From: Vagococcus intermedius
Lineage (GTDB): Bacteria; Bacillota; Bacilli; Lactobacillales; Vagococcaceae
Length of the DNA stretch: 64,000 nt
Assembly: GCF_029144185.1 (NCBI RefSeq)
Contig: NZ_CP110232.1
Span: 1,880,164 to 1,944,163 of the forward strand
Reading direction: 5' to 3'
Position numbers and translations under genes: made by a program
In this document: one piece after another, positions 9,626 to 24,661 of the stretch
How the letters are laid out: the number at the start of each line of letters is the position of its first letter
Position numbering within the stretch: the stretch's first letter is position 1
Notes under the pieces: generated by a model
What the model was told of the DNA's origin: nothing
The model's input: only the letters and a program-made list of their open reading frames with translations
Database searches by the model: none

Positions 9626-9910
9626 CTATCCTCTACCTTCTTTCTTATAAATACACACTATTTTCAACATTTGGCTGACTGATCTTCACTTACCATAAGT
9701 ACTTTTACCTTATTATATCAGAGAGTTGCTTGCTAAAAATTATAGCCTATCACTCACTACTTGAGAAGATTAACAGTTAAAAATAAGTTAGTGTTCATTA
9801 AATAAACTTTTAACAGATGAATTAAAACACTTTCAACCCATTAACTATATTAGTATAAAGATTTAAGGTACACTATTAGTGGTATAACTATTTATTATGG
9901 AGGCGTTAAT

Positions 9911-11515
9911 ATGGGGGCATTAGGAACATTGCTGATTGTTTTAGGCGGATTTTTGACTTTCTTTTTTATTAAAAAGAAAAAAAATGTCAAATTACGTAAT
10001 TATTCAATTGGTCTACTTATTTTAGGCGTTATTACAATGGGGGCATTTGGTGGTAATGACACCTCACCAGATAAGCTCGCAACAACTAACTTAACGAGCA
10101 AGCAGACCAACACCAAACAGAACGAAAAAGAAAAATCAGCCAAGATTGAGGCTGACAAAAAAGAAAAAGATGAAAAAGAAAAATTAGCTAAGATTGAAGC
10201 TGATAAAAAAGAAAAAGATGAAAAAGAAAAGTTAGCTAAGATTGAAGCTGATAAAAAAGAAAAAGATGAAAAAGAAAAGTTAGCTAAGATTGAGGCTGAC
10301 AAAAAAGAAAAAGATGAAAAACAAAAATTAGCTAAGATTGAAGCTGACAAAAAAGAAAAAGATGAAAAAGAAAAATTAGCTAAGATTGAAGCTGATAAAA
10401 AAGAAAAAGATGAAAAACAAAAATTAGCTAAGATTGAAGCTGATAAAAAAGAAAAAGATGAAAAACAAAAATTAGCTAAGATTGAAGCTGATAAAAAAGA
10501 AAAAGATGAAAAAGAAAAATTAGCTAAGATTGAAGCTGATAAAAAAGAAAAAGATGAAAAAGAAAAATTAGCTAAGATTGAAGCTGATAAAAAAGAAAAA
10601 GATGAAAAAGCGATAATCTCAGATAGGCAAGTTAGCAATCAAGAGTTGGCTGAATTGCCAATTAGCGATGTTCAAACAATCGATGTTAATGATGGAAAAC
10701 CACAATTTACCACTGCAGAACTATCACTTGAAAATGGGGCTTGGGAACAATATGGGGATCTTGATCAGTTTAACCGTCCAACTTATGCTGAAGCTATGCT
10801 AAACCAAAGTCAGATGCCCGCTTCAGACCGAGAATCACTACATGTCAATCCGACTGGTTGGCGCAATAAAAAAATTAAAAGTGGTTATTTATATAACCGC
10901 TCGCATTTAATCGGATTCCAATTTACAGGTCAAAACAACAACCTAAAAAATCTCATAACAGGAACTCGAGAATTAAACAGCCCTGAAATGTTACGTTTTG
11001 AAATGGATGTAGCTCATTACTTAAAACAGTCAGCCGATAACTATGTTCGTTATTCTGTTATCCCTGTTTTCAGAGGCGACGAGTTAGTTGCACGTGGCGT
11101 TCACATGCAAGCCCAGTCTATTGACAGTGACGGGATTAGTTTTAATGTCTTTATTGCGAATACACAGCACGGTGTTGACATTAACTACCAAGATGGTACG
11201 AGTCAAGTCTTACCAGAACAAGAAATTACGAATAAGACCAGTACTGAAAATGAAACCTATCATGAAGTCAAAGAAGATGCAGCAACCCAAAGTAATGCAC
11301 CTCCTACTGAAGAAACAACACCTATCGTTGAAGAACAAGTAACAGAAGTCCCTGTCCCAGAAGATAATACCGGACAAACAGTTTATATCACCGCTACAGG
11401 TAAAAAATATCACTTGAATTCAAATTGCCGTGGGTTAAATAATGCCAATGGAACAACTGAAACAACACTTGCTAATGCCCAATCCATGGGTCTAGATAAA
11501 TGTGGATTTGAATAA
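9911..11515 (+). CDS. Membrane-anchored DNA/RNA non-specific endonuclease with coiled-coil repeat stalk
   Basis: The 534-residue protein starts with two hydrophobic helices (about 1-20 and 33-48). A stalk of ten 16-residue repeats (KLAKIEADKKEKDEKE, residues about 75-234) looks like a long charged helix. The nuclease domain (about 240-430) has the NUC1/EndA pattern with catalytic H332 in NRSH and metal-binding N347 in LKNL. After a Thr/Glu-rich linker, the tail (about 490-534) has a YHLNSNCRG motif and a last cysteine, as in small domains attached to other Gram-positive nucleases. The nuclease is probably held outside the cell, for DNA degradation or uptake. Monocistronic. Confidence 0.87.
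   Translation: MGALGTLLIVLGGFLTFFFIKKKKNVKLRNYSIGLLILGVITMGAFGGNDTSPDKLATTNLTSKQTNTKQNEKEKSAKIEADKKEKDEKEKLAKIEADKKEKDEKEKLAKIEADKKEKDEKEKLAKIEADKKEKDEKQKLAKIEADKKEKDEKEKLAKIEADKKEKDEKQKLAKIEADKKEKDEKQKLAKIEADKKEKDEKEKLAKIEADKKEKDEKEKLAKIEADKKEKDEKAIISDRQVSNQELAELPISDVQTIDVNDGKPQFTTAELSLENGAWEQYGDLDQFNRPTYAEAMLNQSQMPASDRESLHVNPTGWRNKKIKSGYLYNRSHLIGFQFTGQNNNLKNLITGTRELNSPEMLRFEMDVAHYLKQSADNYVRYSVIPVFRGDELVARGVHMQAQSIDSDGISFNVFIANTQHGVDINYQDGTSQVLPEQEITNKTSTENETYHEVKEDAATQSNAPPTEETTPIVEEQVTEVPVPEDNTGQTVYITATGKKYHLNSNCRGLNNANGTTETTLANAQSMGLDKCGFE
10133..10612 (+). repeat. 10 x 48-bp tandem coding repeat
   Basis: Ten near-identical 48-bp units encode the Lys/Glu-rich stalk of the nuclease. Units differ by E/Q at one position and by silent changes. 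The period of 48 is a multiple of 3, so copy number can change in frame. Confidence 0.95.
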
Positions 11516-11518
11516 AAA

Positions 11519-11550
11519 AACAGCGACGCACTTTCGGCGTCGCTGTTTTT

Positions 11551-11553
<3 letters not shown>
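11519..11553. terminator. Bidirectional terminator, copy A of a duplicated element
   Basis: AACAGCGACGC / GCGTCGCTGTT, 11-bp perfect stem with loop ACTTTCG, flanked by A- and T-tracts between convergent stops. The same hairpin, loop included, recurs at 15615-15643. Confidence 0.9.
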
Positions 11554-14477
<2,924 letters not shown>

Positions 14478-14581
14478 TGCCAACCTCCTCCTATGTAAAG
14501 CCTTACATTTCACAAGATATCATAGCTATGTGTTTATCTTTAAAACTAGTCTAGCATTACTTTACTTAAACTAATACACTT

Positions 14582-14595
14582 TGATAACGTTTACA
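14582..14595. promoter_or_regulatory. cre site (CcpA binding)
   Basis: TGATAACGTTTACA fits the catabolite-response-element consensus TGWNANCGNTNWCA at every fixed position. It lies 105 nt upstream of the alpha-glucoside PTS start, so the operon is probably under glucose repression. Confidence 0.75.
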
Positions 14596-14623
14596 AACAT
14601 GTACACTTAAACGTGAACATGTT
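14596..14623. promoter_or_regulatory. 28-bp imperfect palindrome, likely RpiR-type operator
   Basis: Arms AACATGT and ACATGTT with further inner matches (CAC/GTG) form a 28-bp imperfect palindrome directly adjoining the cre site, between the RpiR regulator gene and the PTS operon. Confidence 0.5.
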
Positions 14624-14632
14624 ATTCTACTA

Positions 14633-14667
14633 AGAAAAAAACTAGGAGATAACTAATCTCCCAGTTT
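14633..14667 (-). terminator. Terminator of the RpiR regulator gene
   Basis: AAACTGGGAGAT / ATCTCCTAGTTT stem (one G-U pair) followed by a U-run on the minus strand. Its 5' arm overlaps the stop codon of the regulator gene. Confidence 0.8.
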
Positions 14668-15406
14668 ATTTGCCTTTTGACAAAAGATATTCTTTTAATA
14701 AAGATTCAATTAAAAATAAACTACCTGAATAAAAATAATTTTGTTGGATATTTTGATCATCTAATTGATTGATATCTTCAATAACTACCGTCATATCTGA
14801 TAATTCAGAAAGTTTTCCTGTATTACTTGAACTAAATAAAATACTAGATAATTGACTTTCCTTGGCTTTTTCAGCTATTTTAATAATATTACCAGTCTCA
14901 CCCGATTTTGAAATCATGATAACTAAACCTGCATCGAAAGGGTTATTTTCGTAAGTTGAGAATAAATCTGAAAAAATACTTTTAAATCCCAAAACTTGTA
15001 ATTTCATACTAAAATACTCAGCAATAGGTTTAGAAAAACCACTGCCACATACGTAAATAACTTTATCCCGATTTAACTGTAACAAGTTAATTATTTTATC
15101 TACTGTAGCTTGTGTTACTTTTTTAAATAAATCTTCTAATAAAATAAGACTTAGGTTAGTTTTATCTTCTTTAATATCTCTGTGATAAGAAAAATATAAG
15201 CGATAAATCATATCATTGTAACCAGTAAAATTCATTTTCTTAGCCAATTTAATAACAGTAGCTGGAGACGAATAATTTTTTTGTGCCACCTCTCGAACAC
15301 TCAAACTTAGTGCTGTTTCAATGTTATTCAACAGGTAAGACAAAATCTTATGTTCTGTATCGCTTAACTTATGTTTATTAACTAACTTATAGATATCATG
15401 GGTCAT
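14666..15406 (-). CDS. MurR/RpiR-family transcriptional regulator
   Basis: A 246-residue regulator with an N-terminal HTH_6 domain (about 1-75, with VREVAQKNYSSPATVIKLAKK as recognition region) and a C-terminal SIS sugar-phosphate-binding domain (about 105-230, including YVCGSGFSKPIAEYF and ISKSGETGN). It sits upstream of the alpha-glucoside PTS/GH4 operon on the same strand and is separated from it by its own terminator, a cre site and a palindrome. It is the natural candidate to sense maltose-6'-phosphate or a related sugar phosphate. Confidence 0.87.
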   Translation of the reverse strand: MTHDIYKLVNKHKLSDTEHKILSYLLNNIETALSLSVREVAQKNYSSPATVIKLAKKMNFTGYNDMIYRLYFSYHRDIKEDKTNLSLILLEDLFKKVTQATVDKIINLLQLNRDKVIYVCGSGFSKPIAEYFSMKLQVLGFKSIFSDLFSTYENNPFDAGLVIMISKSGETGNIIKIAEKAKESQLSSILFSSSNTGKLSELSDMTVVIEDINQLDDQNIQQNYFYSGSLFLIESLLKEYLLSKGK

Positions 15407-15614
15407 TTATTCTGTCACCTTCTAATTTAGTTTAGTTTGAATTATATCATACATCTTGATGACTCATTCTGTCACATCCTTACTACACATAAAAATAATT
15501 ATGAAGTTAATTACATCATAAAAATAAATCATACATCGTTAACTCTTACTAAAAGTCCCAAAATTATCTTAACTAACAGAGCTCCAAATTAATCACTAAC
15601 ACTTTTGAATAAAA

Positions 15615-15648
15615 AACAGCGACGCACTTTCGGCGTCGCTGTTTTTTA
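15615..15648. terminator. Terminator, copy B of the duplicated element
   Basis: The 29-bp hairpin is identical to that at 11519-11547, including the loop, and the flanks are alike on both sides (TTTGAATAAAAAA before, a T-run then ATTT and AATTG after). It ends the ABC exporter gene. Confidence 0.88.
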
Positions 15649-17394
15649 TTTGAATTGGGAATGATATAAACTAGCATAACGTCCATTTTGAGATAATAGT
15701 TCTGTATGTGTCCCTTGTTCGATAATTTTACCGTGATCCATGACTAAAATAGTATCCGCATTGTGGATAGTCGATAACCTATGAGCAATCACTAAAGAGG
15801 TTTTTCGTTCTAATAGATTGTCTAAAGACATTTGAATATGGCGTTCTGATTCATTGTCTAGTGAGGCGGTTGCTTCATCTAAAATTAAAAGCGGTGCATC
15901 TTTCAAGAGAACTCTAGCAATCGCGATTCGTTGTTTTTGTCCACCAGAAAGTTTGATTCCTCGTTCACCAACTTGGGTCTCAACTCCTCGAGGTAATTCT
16001 TCAATAAACTCGGTCAATTTAGCTGCTTCAATCGTTTGAATAAGCTGTTCCTCTGTGGCATTAAGAGAACCATACAAAATATTTTCTCTAATACTGCCAT
16101 CAATTAGTTCAACATCTTGAGAAACAATTCCTATATTATGGCGTAAGGAACTCATCGTATAATTTTTAATATCCTTGCCATCAATCAATACTTGCCCAGA
16201 TGTTGGGTCATACAATCTTGTCAGTAAACGGGTCACAGTTGTTTTACCTGAACCGGAAGAGCCGACCAAAGCAGTCACTTCCCCTTCAGGTAATTTAAAC
16301 GACACATCATCTAAAATAACTTGATCCTCTTGATAACCAAAGCTAACACCAGAGAATTCAGCCCCCTCCTTTAAACTTTCTAAAACAAGGCCTTGTTGGG
16401 GTTCTATAATAGTTGGTTCAACCTCATACAGCTCCATGATACGTTCATATGACACAACTGATTGCTGAAAACGACTGACCATTTGAGTAAAGGAACGAAT
16501 TGGATTTTGCAATAATTTTAAGTAAGCAAGATAAGCAATGATATTTCCTACTGTCAATTCTCCTTGAAAAACTTGCAGCGTTCCATAACCTAAAACAATT
16601 GCCACCCCTAGATAGTTAACAAAATCAATGGATGGGGCAAACATAGTTTGATAGCCCATGGCCGTCAAATAGTTCTCTTTATTTTCAGTATTAACTTTTT
16701 TAAAACGCTCCGTTTCAAAATCCTCAGTAGCAAAGTTTTTAATAAGTAAAATTGACGTCAAACTCGCTTGTAATTGATTATTAATCTTGGAAGTCGATTG
16801 ACGAACCTTCCGAAATGCTTGGCGTAAATGGCGACTAAAATAAAAGTTTAATAAATATAACATCGGAAATGTCAGCGAGATCAATAAGGTCAAACGCCAA
16901 TCTTTGACGAGCATAAACCCCATGACAAAGCCGAATGTTAGCATATTACTGACTAACTTTAAGGTATTCGGTGAAATTAAATCTTGAATGGTTTTAATAT
17001 CACCTGAAAAACGGGTCATCAAATCGCCTGTTTTTTGTGTTTCAAAAAATTGAAAATCTTGTTTTAAGACATGACGGTATAAATCCTCACGCAACTCAAC
17101 AATCGCTGTTTGACTGATTCGGCTCATAACATAGGTCGAAATATAGCTGAAAATACTTAATAAACTTGCAAATAATAGCAATAAACCGATATTAATACTT
17201 AATTGTGAGACAGATTTACTTGGGATCACCTCATCAATAATACGTTGGGTAACTTGTGGAATACTAAACTCCAGTCCTGCAATGATGAGTAACGAACTTA
17301 GACTTAATAATAACATTGGCCATTGAGTCCAAACACGCTTGAAGATAAATCTCAACATCTCGATGACTGAACCCTGTGTTTCTTCACTAGTCAT
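15646..17394 (-). CDS. ABC exporter, fused membrane and ATPase domains
   Basis: A 582-residue half-transporter with six membrane helices (residues about 25-310) and one nucleotide-binding domain (about 345-575). The latter shows Walker A VGSSGSGKTT, the signature LSGGQKQRIAIAR, Walker B LLILDEATASLD and the switch histidine in VIAHRLST. It belongs to the MdlB/YheI/BmrA-like multidrug or lipid exporter group and probably works as a homodimer, since no partner gene is adjacent. Start at 17394 has AAAGGAG 7-8 nt upstream. The substrate cannot be told. Confidence 0.9.
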   Translation of the reverse strand: MTSEETQGSVIEMLRFIFKRVWTQWPMLLLSLSSLLIIAGLEFSIPQVTQRIIDEVIPSKSVSQLSINIGLLLLFASLLSIFSYISTYVMSRISQTAIVELREDLYRHVLKQDFQFFETQKTGDLMTRFSGDIKTIQDLISPNTLKLVSNMLTFGFVMGFMLVKDWRLTLLISLTFPMLYLLNFYFSRHLRQAFRKVRQSTSKINNQLQASLTSILLIKNFATEDFETERFKKVNTENKENYLTAMGYQTMFAPSIDFVNYLGVAIVLGYGTLQVFQGELTVGNIIAYLAYLKLLQNPIRSFTQMVSRFQQSVVSYERIMELYEVEPTIIEPQQGLVLESLKEGAEFSGVSFGYQEDQVILDDVSFKLPEGEVTALVGSSGSGKTTVTRLLTRLYDPTSGQVLIDGKDIKNYTMSSLRHNIGIVSQDVELIDGSIRENILYGSLNATEEQLIQTIEAAKLTEFIEELPRGVETQVGERGIKLSGGQKQRIAIARVLLKDAPLLILDEATASLDNESERHIQMSLDNLLERKTSLVIAHRLSTIHNADTILVMDHGKIIEQGTHTELLSQNGRYASLYHSQFK

Positions 17395-17485
17395 TTAGTC
17401 ACTCCTTTCTAAAAAAACTAACTGATATAACACTACTTTATTATGTTGTGCTTATTTACACAACTGATTACGCTTAATAAAAAAT

Positions 17486-17524
17486 AAAAAGTATTCTGAT
17501 AATAATTATCAGAATACTTTTTAT
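17486..17524. terminator. Terminator of the beta-glucoside operon
   Basis: GTATTCTGATAA / TTATCAGAATAC, 12-bp perfect stem with a 3-nt centre, flanked by A- and T-tracts, directly 3' of the GH1 gene. Confidence 0.85.
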
Positions 17525-17529
17525 TCGCT

Positions 17530-18984
<1,455 letters not shown>

Positions 18985-19011
18985 TTATCCTCCATCTCTT
19001 ATCTTATTATA

Positions 19012-20910
<1,899 letters not shown>

Positions 20911-20923
20911 TCATCAGATTAAT

Positions 20924-21766
20924 TTAGTGCTCAAGTCTTGCCTTAGTCGAAATTTTTTCAATATGAATCATCAAATATAATTGTTCATCTGAATTTAAAT
21001 CATAATCATAATGATTTTTAATATGTGCAACAATCTTACATACACACCCATAGCTTTCTAAATATTTAGCTTTAAAGATGTCAAATAAATCTTGGTTCTC
21101 ATCACTATAGGTTTGATCACTAACAACCCGTTGAGCAAAAAACTTTAAATGTGTGACAAATCGATTATAGTAAATCGATTCTTCATTAAAATTAGTTCGA
21201 AAAGTATATTTTATAATATCAATAATTTCTTGCATCAATTTCGTCACATCAGTAATACTTGTCATGTAATCAAGTTGGCCATAAATCAAATGTTGGGCGA
21301 TATATGCCGCTTCATCTTCACCAAAGGGAATACCAAACTCATTTTCAATATCTTCAATGGCTGATAGACCAATTTCATACTCATCTTTAAACAAGCGCTT
21401 GATATCCATCAACATTGGATTAGTCACTTCAATCCCTTTTTTGTGACGCTCAACTGCTCCATGGATATGTTCTGTTAATGAAATATAAACCACATCATTG
21501 ATTTTTTTATCATATTGCTTCTCTAAAATAAAAATAATTCGTTCGGTGATTTTCATATATTCCTCAGGAATTTCTGCCACAATGGCTTTCAATCGCTCGT
21601 TTGTTTCTGAATCTGTATTTGAAAAAATCTTATACCTACCAGTGGGAGTCACCTCCTTTCCAACTTTTTGACCAAAAGCAATGCCATTTCCCATGACAAT
21701 GACTTCTTTTCCATGACTATCATAAGAAATAAAGGCATTGTTATTCAAAATTTTTAATACTTTCAT
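20924..21766 (-). CDS. BglG/LicT-family transcriptional antiterminator
   Basis: The 280-residue protein has the short RNA-binding domain (CAT, residues 1-55, starting MKVLKILNNNAF with GNGIAFG) followed by two PRD domains holding the regulatory histidines (EHIHGAVERH near residue 103, HLIYGQ near 163, HLKFF near 207, MIHIEK near 269). It binds the RAT upstream of its own gene and lets RNA polymerase pass the overlapping terminator when beta-glucosides are being imported. The start has AAGGAGG upstream. Confidence 0.93.
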   Translation of the reverse strand: MKVLKILNNNAFISYDSHGKEVIVMGNGIAFGQKVGKEVTPTGRYKIFSNTDSETNERLKAIVAEIPEEYMKITERIIFILEKQYDKKINDVVYISLTEHIHGAVERHKKGIEVTNPMLMDIKRLFKDEYEIGLSAIEDIENEFGIPFGEDEAAYIAQHLIYGQLDYMTSITDVTKLMQEIIDIIKYTFRTNFNEESIYYNRFVTHLKFFAQRVVSDQTYSDENQDLFDIFKAKYLESYGCVCKIVAHIKNHYDYDLNSDEQLYLMIHIEKISTKARLEH

Positions 21767-21790
21767 CGTTTTTCCTCCTTAAAAGTACGC

Positions 21791-21861
21791 AAAAAAAGCA
21801 GACAAAACCTAAACAGACGACTATCTCAAATGAGATACTCCCCGTGTTAAGGTTTTGCCCG
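21791..21861 (-). terminator. Terminator overlapping the RAT
   Basis: On the minus strand GCAAAACCTTAA pairs with a TTTAGGTTTTGTCTGC segment about 35 nt later and is followed by a U-run. The 5' arm shares GGCAAAACC with the RAT, so the two structures exclude each other. Confidence 0.85.
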
Positions 21862-21880
21862 CTCTAAACGGTAACAATCC
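21851..21880 (-). promoter_or_regulatory. RAT: ribonucleic antiterminator for the LicT/BglG protein
   Basis: The 30-nt element begins GGATTGTTACCG and ends CGGGCAAAACC, the standard LicT-type RAT with its two asymmetric internal loops. Confidence 0.92.
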
Positions 21881-21893
21881 TTTTGTCCTTTAA

Positions 21894-21922
21894 ATCGTAA
21901 CAAAAAATGAATACGCTGTCAA
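21894..21922 (-). promoter_or_regulatory. Promoter of the beta-glucoside operon
   Basis: TTGACA, 17 nt, TACGAT on the minus strand, about 14 nt ahead of the RAT. Confidence 0.75.
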
Positions 21923-22016
21923 TCTATCCTTTATTTTTTTTAACTTTCCCTAGTAATGTTCTCTAACATACTTGATAAAAAAAGAAAAAACGACCTTAAA
22001 TAAGGACGTTTTTAAA

Positions 22017-22949
22017 CTAGTTAGCAATAAATTCAGTAAAATCAGCTGCCATTTCTTCGGCCTTAGTATGATGGAGATAATGGCTGCCTTCATAAATTTT
22101 AATCTCAGAATATTGACTATTTGCAATCATTTTTTGATGTATCGGTAGCCAATCCTCATCTGGTTCAATACTTTCTGATGCTAAAAAATAAAGAATTGGC
22201 AAATCTGGAGGATATATTAAGTTAGACGTTTTTTCGAAATTACGAGCCATCTCACGTCCTTCATTTATCGTTGCCTCAGAACCAATATTTTTCAAAGAGA
22301 GATACTTAAATTGGTCTAATGATGGCTGATCCAATTGAGGCGCGTTTAACATTTCTGGAGCGGCTTTAGTAAATAAACGGTAAATACCTGATCGGCTAAG
22401 AAATTTAATCATTCCTTCTTGATTATCATCTGCCCCTCCTTGACTAGGTAAGCTACTATCTATACCAACAAAACTTTCAACTTCTTTAGGATACTTTTTG
22501 ATGTAATCTAACGCATATACACCTGAGATAGAATGAGCCATTAGTGTATAGTGTGTAATTCCTAACTGCTCTAACCCTTGGTGAATCTCACTTGTTAGAT
22601 TTTCCACAGTTCGCGCCTTATTAGTATCTTCACTTAGACCATAGCCAAAAGGTTCTAGTACAACCACACGATAATCTTTCGCCAATTCTTCCGTTAATGG
22701 CTTAAAGTCTAAAACAGGGGTTCCTGTTAGATAGCCTGGTAACAGTACAACGGTTTGTTGCCCTTTTCCACTAATTTCGACTCTCATACTTTTATTGTCA
22801 ACCGTCACTTTTTGACCATAAGAAACAATTTTTTTGGATTCACGATTTAATTGGATCTTATTATTCAAAAAAGTCCCTACAAAAAACAACAATACGCATA
22901 TAACTACTATCAACCCAATAATTCCTACAAATTTAATTATTTTTTTCAT
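22017..22949 (-). CDS. Membrane-anchored alpha/beta hydrolase (copy 2)
   Basis: A 310-residue protein with one N-terminal membrane helix (residues about 4-26) and an extracytoplasmic alpha/beta-hydrolase domain. The nucleophile elbow reads AHSISG, so the usual first Gly of GxSxG is Ala. The oxyanion region is LLPGYLTG, and the C-terminal histidine lies in EGSHYLHH. I start at the ATG at 22949, 14 nt after the upstream hydrolase gene; a longer frame to 23096 overlaps that gene. It is clearly a paralogue of the 22964 product. The substrate is unknown. Confidence 0.82.
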   Translation of the reverse strand: MKKIIKFVGIIGLIVVICVLLFFVGTFLNNKIQLNRESKKIVSYGQKVTVDNKSMRVEISGKGQQTVVLLPGYLTGTPVLDFKPLTEELAKDYRVVVLEPFGYGLSEDTNKARTVENLTSEIHQGLEQLGITHYTLMAHSISGVYALDYIKKYPKEVESFVGIDSSLPSQGGADDNQEGMIKFLSRSGIYRLFTKAAPEMLNAPQLDQPSLDQFKYLSLKNIGSEATINEGREMARNFEKTSNLIYPPDLPILYFLASESIEPDEDWLPIHQKMIANSQYSEIKIYEGSHYLHHTKAEEMAADFTEFIAN

Positions 22950-22963
22950 AATCGACCTTTTTC

Positions 22964-23935
22964 TTAATCTAAAAATTTCTTGATTTCTTTTGAAATAGTA
23001 GGAGTTTGCGTATGATGCAAATAGTGAGCTCCTTTTAATTGTACTAATTTCCCTTTTTTTAAGCCTTTTAATTGATCTTGGTGCATCTCTAACCAATGTG
23101 GCATACTATTGTCATTATCTGCTACAAATAATAAGACAGGCATGTCTTTAGGATAACGAAGACCTCTAGAATCAGGAAAACTGTGACTTAATTCTTGCAA
23201 TTCTTCAGCCATATTACGACTACTCATGTTTTTCATTGTTAGTAGACGTGTTTGTTCAAAATTAGGATCCGACTTTTCTACCCCAATAGCTGTTTCAGGA
23301 TTCATTTTAATAAAGGCACGAAAGACTCCTGCTTCTTTTAAAAAATCAAATACGCCCATATCAATTCCTGGCCACGGCTGTTCTGGTGTACTAGAATCAA
23401 TCCCAATAAATCCCGTCATTTCTTTCGGATATATTTGGGCATAATTAATAGCATATAAACCAGCAATTGAATGTCCCATCAACTTATAATGTTTCAAATT
23501 CAATTGACGCACGACTGCTTGAATTTCTTCCACATAATTACTAACACTTCTCTGACGCTTAGTCTGGCTACTCAATCCATAACCAAATGGCTCCATCGTC
23601 ACCACACGATAGTCTTTTTTTAACTGATTAATCAGTGGTTTAAAATCCAGATAAGGACTAGCTGTCCCTTGTCCTGGTAATAATAAAATCGTCTCTCTTC
23701 CTTGGCCTTCATCAATCACATTAATTTCGCCATCGAATAAAGCTAATTTTCTCCCATAATCTAAAACTTTAGGTGCCTCTCGTTTCAAACTAACTTGATG
23801 AACGACAGTTGTCGTAAATAACCCAATACCAATAATTAAACTTACGCTAATAAGTGTTGTTAGAATCCCTCTAAGCACTTGTTCCCACCATTTTTTTGGG
23901 TGAGATTCCTTATTTTTTTTAAGTATTTTCCTCAA
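22964..23935 (-). CDS. Membrane-anchored alpha/beta hydrolase (copy 1)
   Basis: A 323-residue protein with a basic N-terminus, one membrane helix (about 22-45) and an alpha/beta-hydrolase domain. It shows LLPGQGTASPYLDFKPL, the elbow GHSIAG and a C-terminal KGAHYLHH histidine. It shares layout and many blocks with the next gene (MEPFGYGLS versus LEPFGYGLS), so the pair arose by tandem duplication. Its start overlaps the end of the TetR gene by 17 nt, so all three form one operon. Confidence 0.84.
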   Translation of the reverse strand: MRKILKKNKESHPKKWWEQVLRGILTTLISVSLIIGIGLFTTTVVHQVSLKREAPKVLDYGRKLALFDGEINVIDEGQGRETILLLPGQGTASPYLDFKPLINQLKKDYRVVTMEPFGYGLSSQTKRQRSVSNYVEEIQAVVRQLNLKHYKLMGHSIAGLYAINYAQIYPKEMTGFIGIDSSTPEQPWPGIDMGVFDFLKEAGVFRAFIKMNPETAIGVEKSDPNFEQTRLLTMKNMSSRNMAEELQELSHSFPDSRGLRYPKDMPVLLFVADNDNSMPHWLEMHQDQLKGLKKGKLVQLKGAHYLHHTQTPTISKEIKKFLD

Positions 23936-24578
23936 ATTCTATCACCTTCTCTGTTATTTTTTTTGTAATACGCTCCATTACTTCATGACTTAACACGTCA
24001 ACACCACTTTGGGCAAGAACAAATTGACACGCTTTTAATTTATCAAAGAAAGTCTCAGCAGTGTTAGGATATAACGCTGGGATAAACCATGTACTCAGTA
24101 ATAAGATAATAATCTCTGAGAGTTGTTTAGGTAGCGCAACAGATAAATGTCCACTTTTATTTCCTTCAATAATATATGCCTCAACTTTTGGTCCTAAGAC
24201 ATCTGTTAATTGTGTGATATAAATTGCATAAAATTTGGGATCATTCATCAAAGGATAGGCTAGGTCCATTGCTTGTCCTACTTCTTGATTAAACATGCTC
24301 TCAATCAATAATTCTTGGATTTTTTCGAGTCCTGTCAAATCCGTACGTTCATCAATCGCTGTTAAATAACATTCTTCTGGTAAACACCGACGAGCAACTG
24401 ACTCAATTATCGCTTCTTTAGAGTCAAAATGATGATAAACTGCCCCTCGTGTTAAACCATCTAAACCACGTACAATATCTTGAATTGATGTTTTCTCATA
24501 GCCTTTTTCAGTAAATAAGCGGGATGAAACATCTAAAATCATATGATGCGCTTCAGTCGCTGTATATTTTTTCACCAT
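23919..24578 (-). CDS. TetR-family repressor
   Basis: A 219-residue regulator with an N-terminal TetR HTH (LFTEKGYEKTSIQDI then GAVYHHFDSKEAI, residues about 15-60) and a helical ligand-binding part. I start at 24578, where GGGAGGG is 7 nt upstream; an upstream frame to 24605 has no site. It heads an operon with two hydrolases and probably represses it through the palindrome over its promoter -35. Confidence 0.86.
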   Translation of the reverse strand: MVKKYTATEAHHMILDVSSRLFTEKGYEKTSIQDIVRGLDGLTRGAVYHHFDSKEAIIESVARRCLPEECYLTAIDERTDLTGLEKIQELLIESMFNQEVGQAMDLAYPLMNDPKFYAIYITQLTDVLGPKVEAYIIEGNKSGHLSVALPKQLSEIIILLLSTWFIPALYPNTAETFFDKLKACQFVLAQSGVDVLSHEVMERITKKITEKVIEFEENT

Positions 24579-24619
24579 TTTATTTCCCTCCCAAAAAACA
24601 TTCATTCGGTATGTTTTTT

Positions 24620-24652
24620 ATCTTACCTTAGTTATTGACCTCTGTCAATAAC
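24620..24652 (-). promoter_or_regulatory. Promoter with overlapping TetR operator
   Basis: A 22-bp palindrome (GTTATTGAC, 4 nt, GTCAATAAC; 24631-24652) covers the -35 TTGACA (24643-24648). A 17-nt spacer leads to -10 TAAGAT (24620-24625). A bound dimer would block RNA polymerase, which points to autorepression of the TetR-hydrolase operon. Confidence 0.75.
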
Positions 24653-24661
24653 CCTTACAAA

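Noticed and set aside
10000-10638. 212-codon minus-strand frame opposite the nuclease stalk
   Set aside because: Artefact of the 48-bp repeat; no ribosome site, and the plus-strand protein has clear domains.
22950-23096. Longer N-terminus for the second hydrolase
   Set aside because: It would overlap the upstream hydrolase gene by 133 nt; the ATG at 22949 gives a proper membrane anchor.
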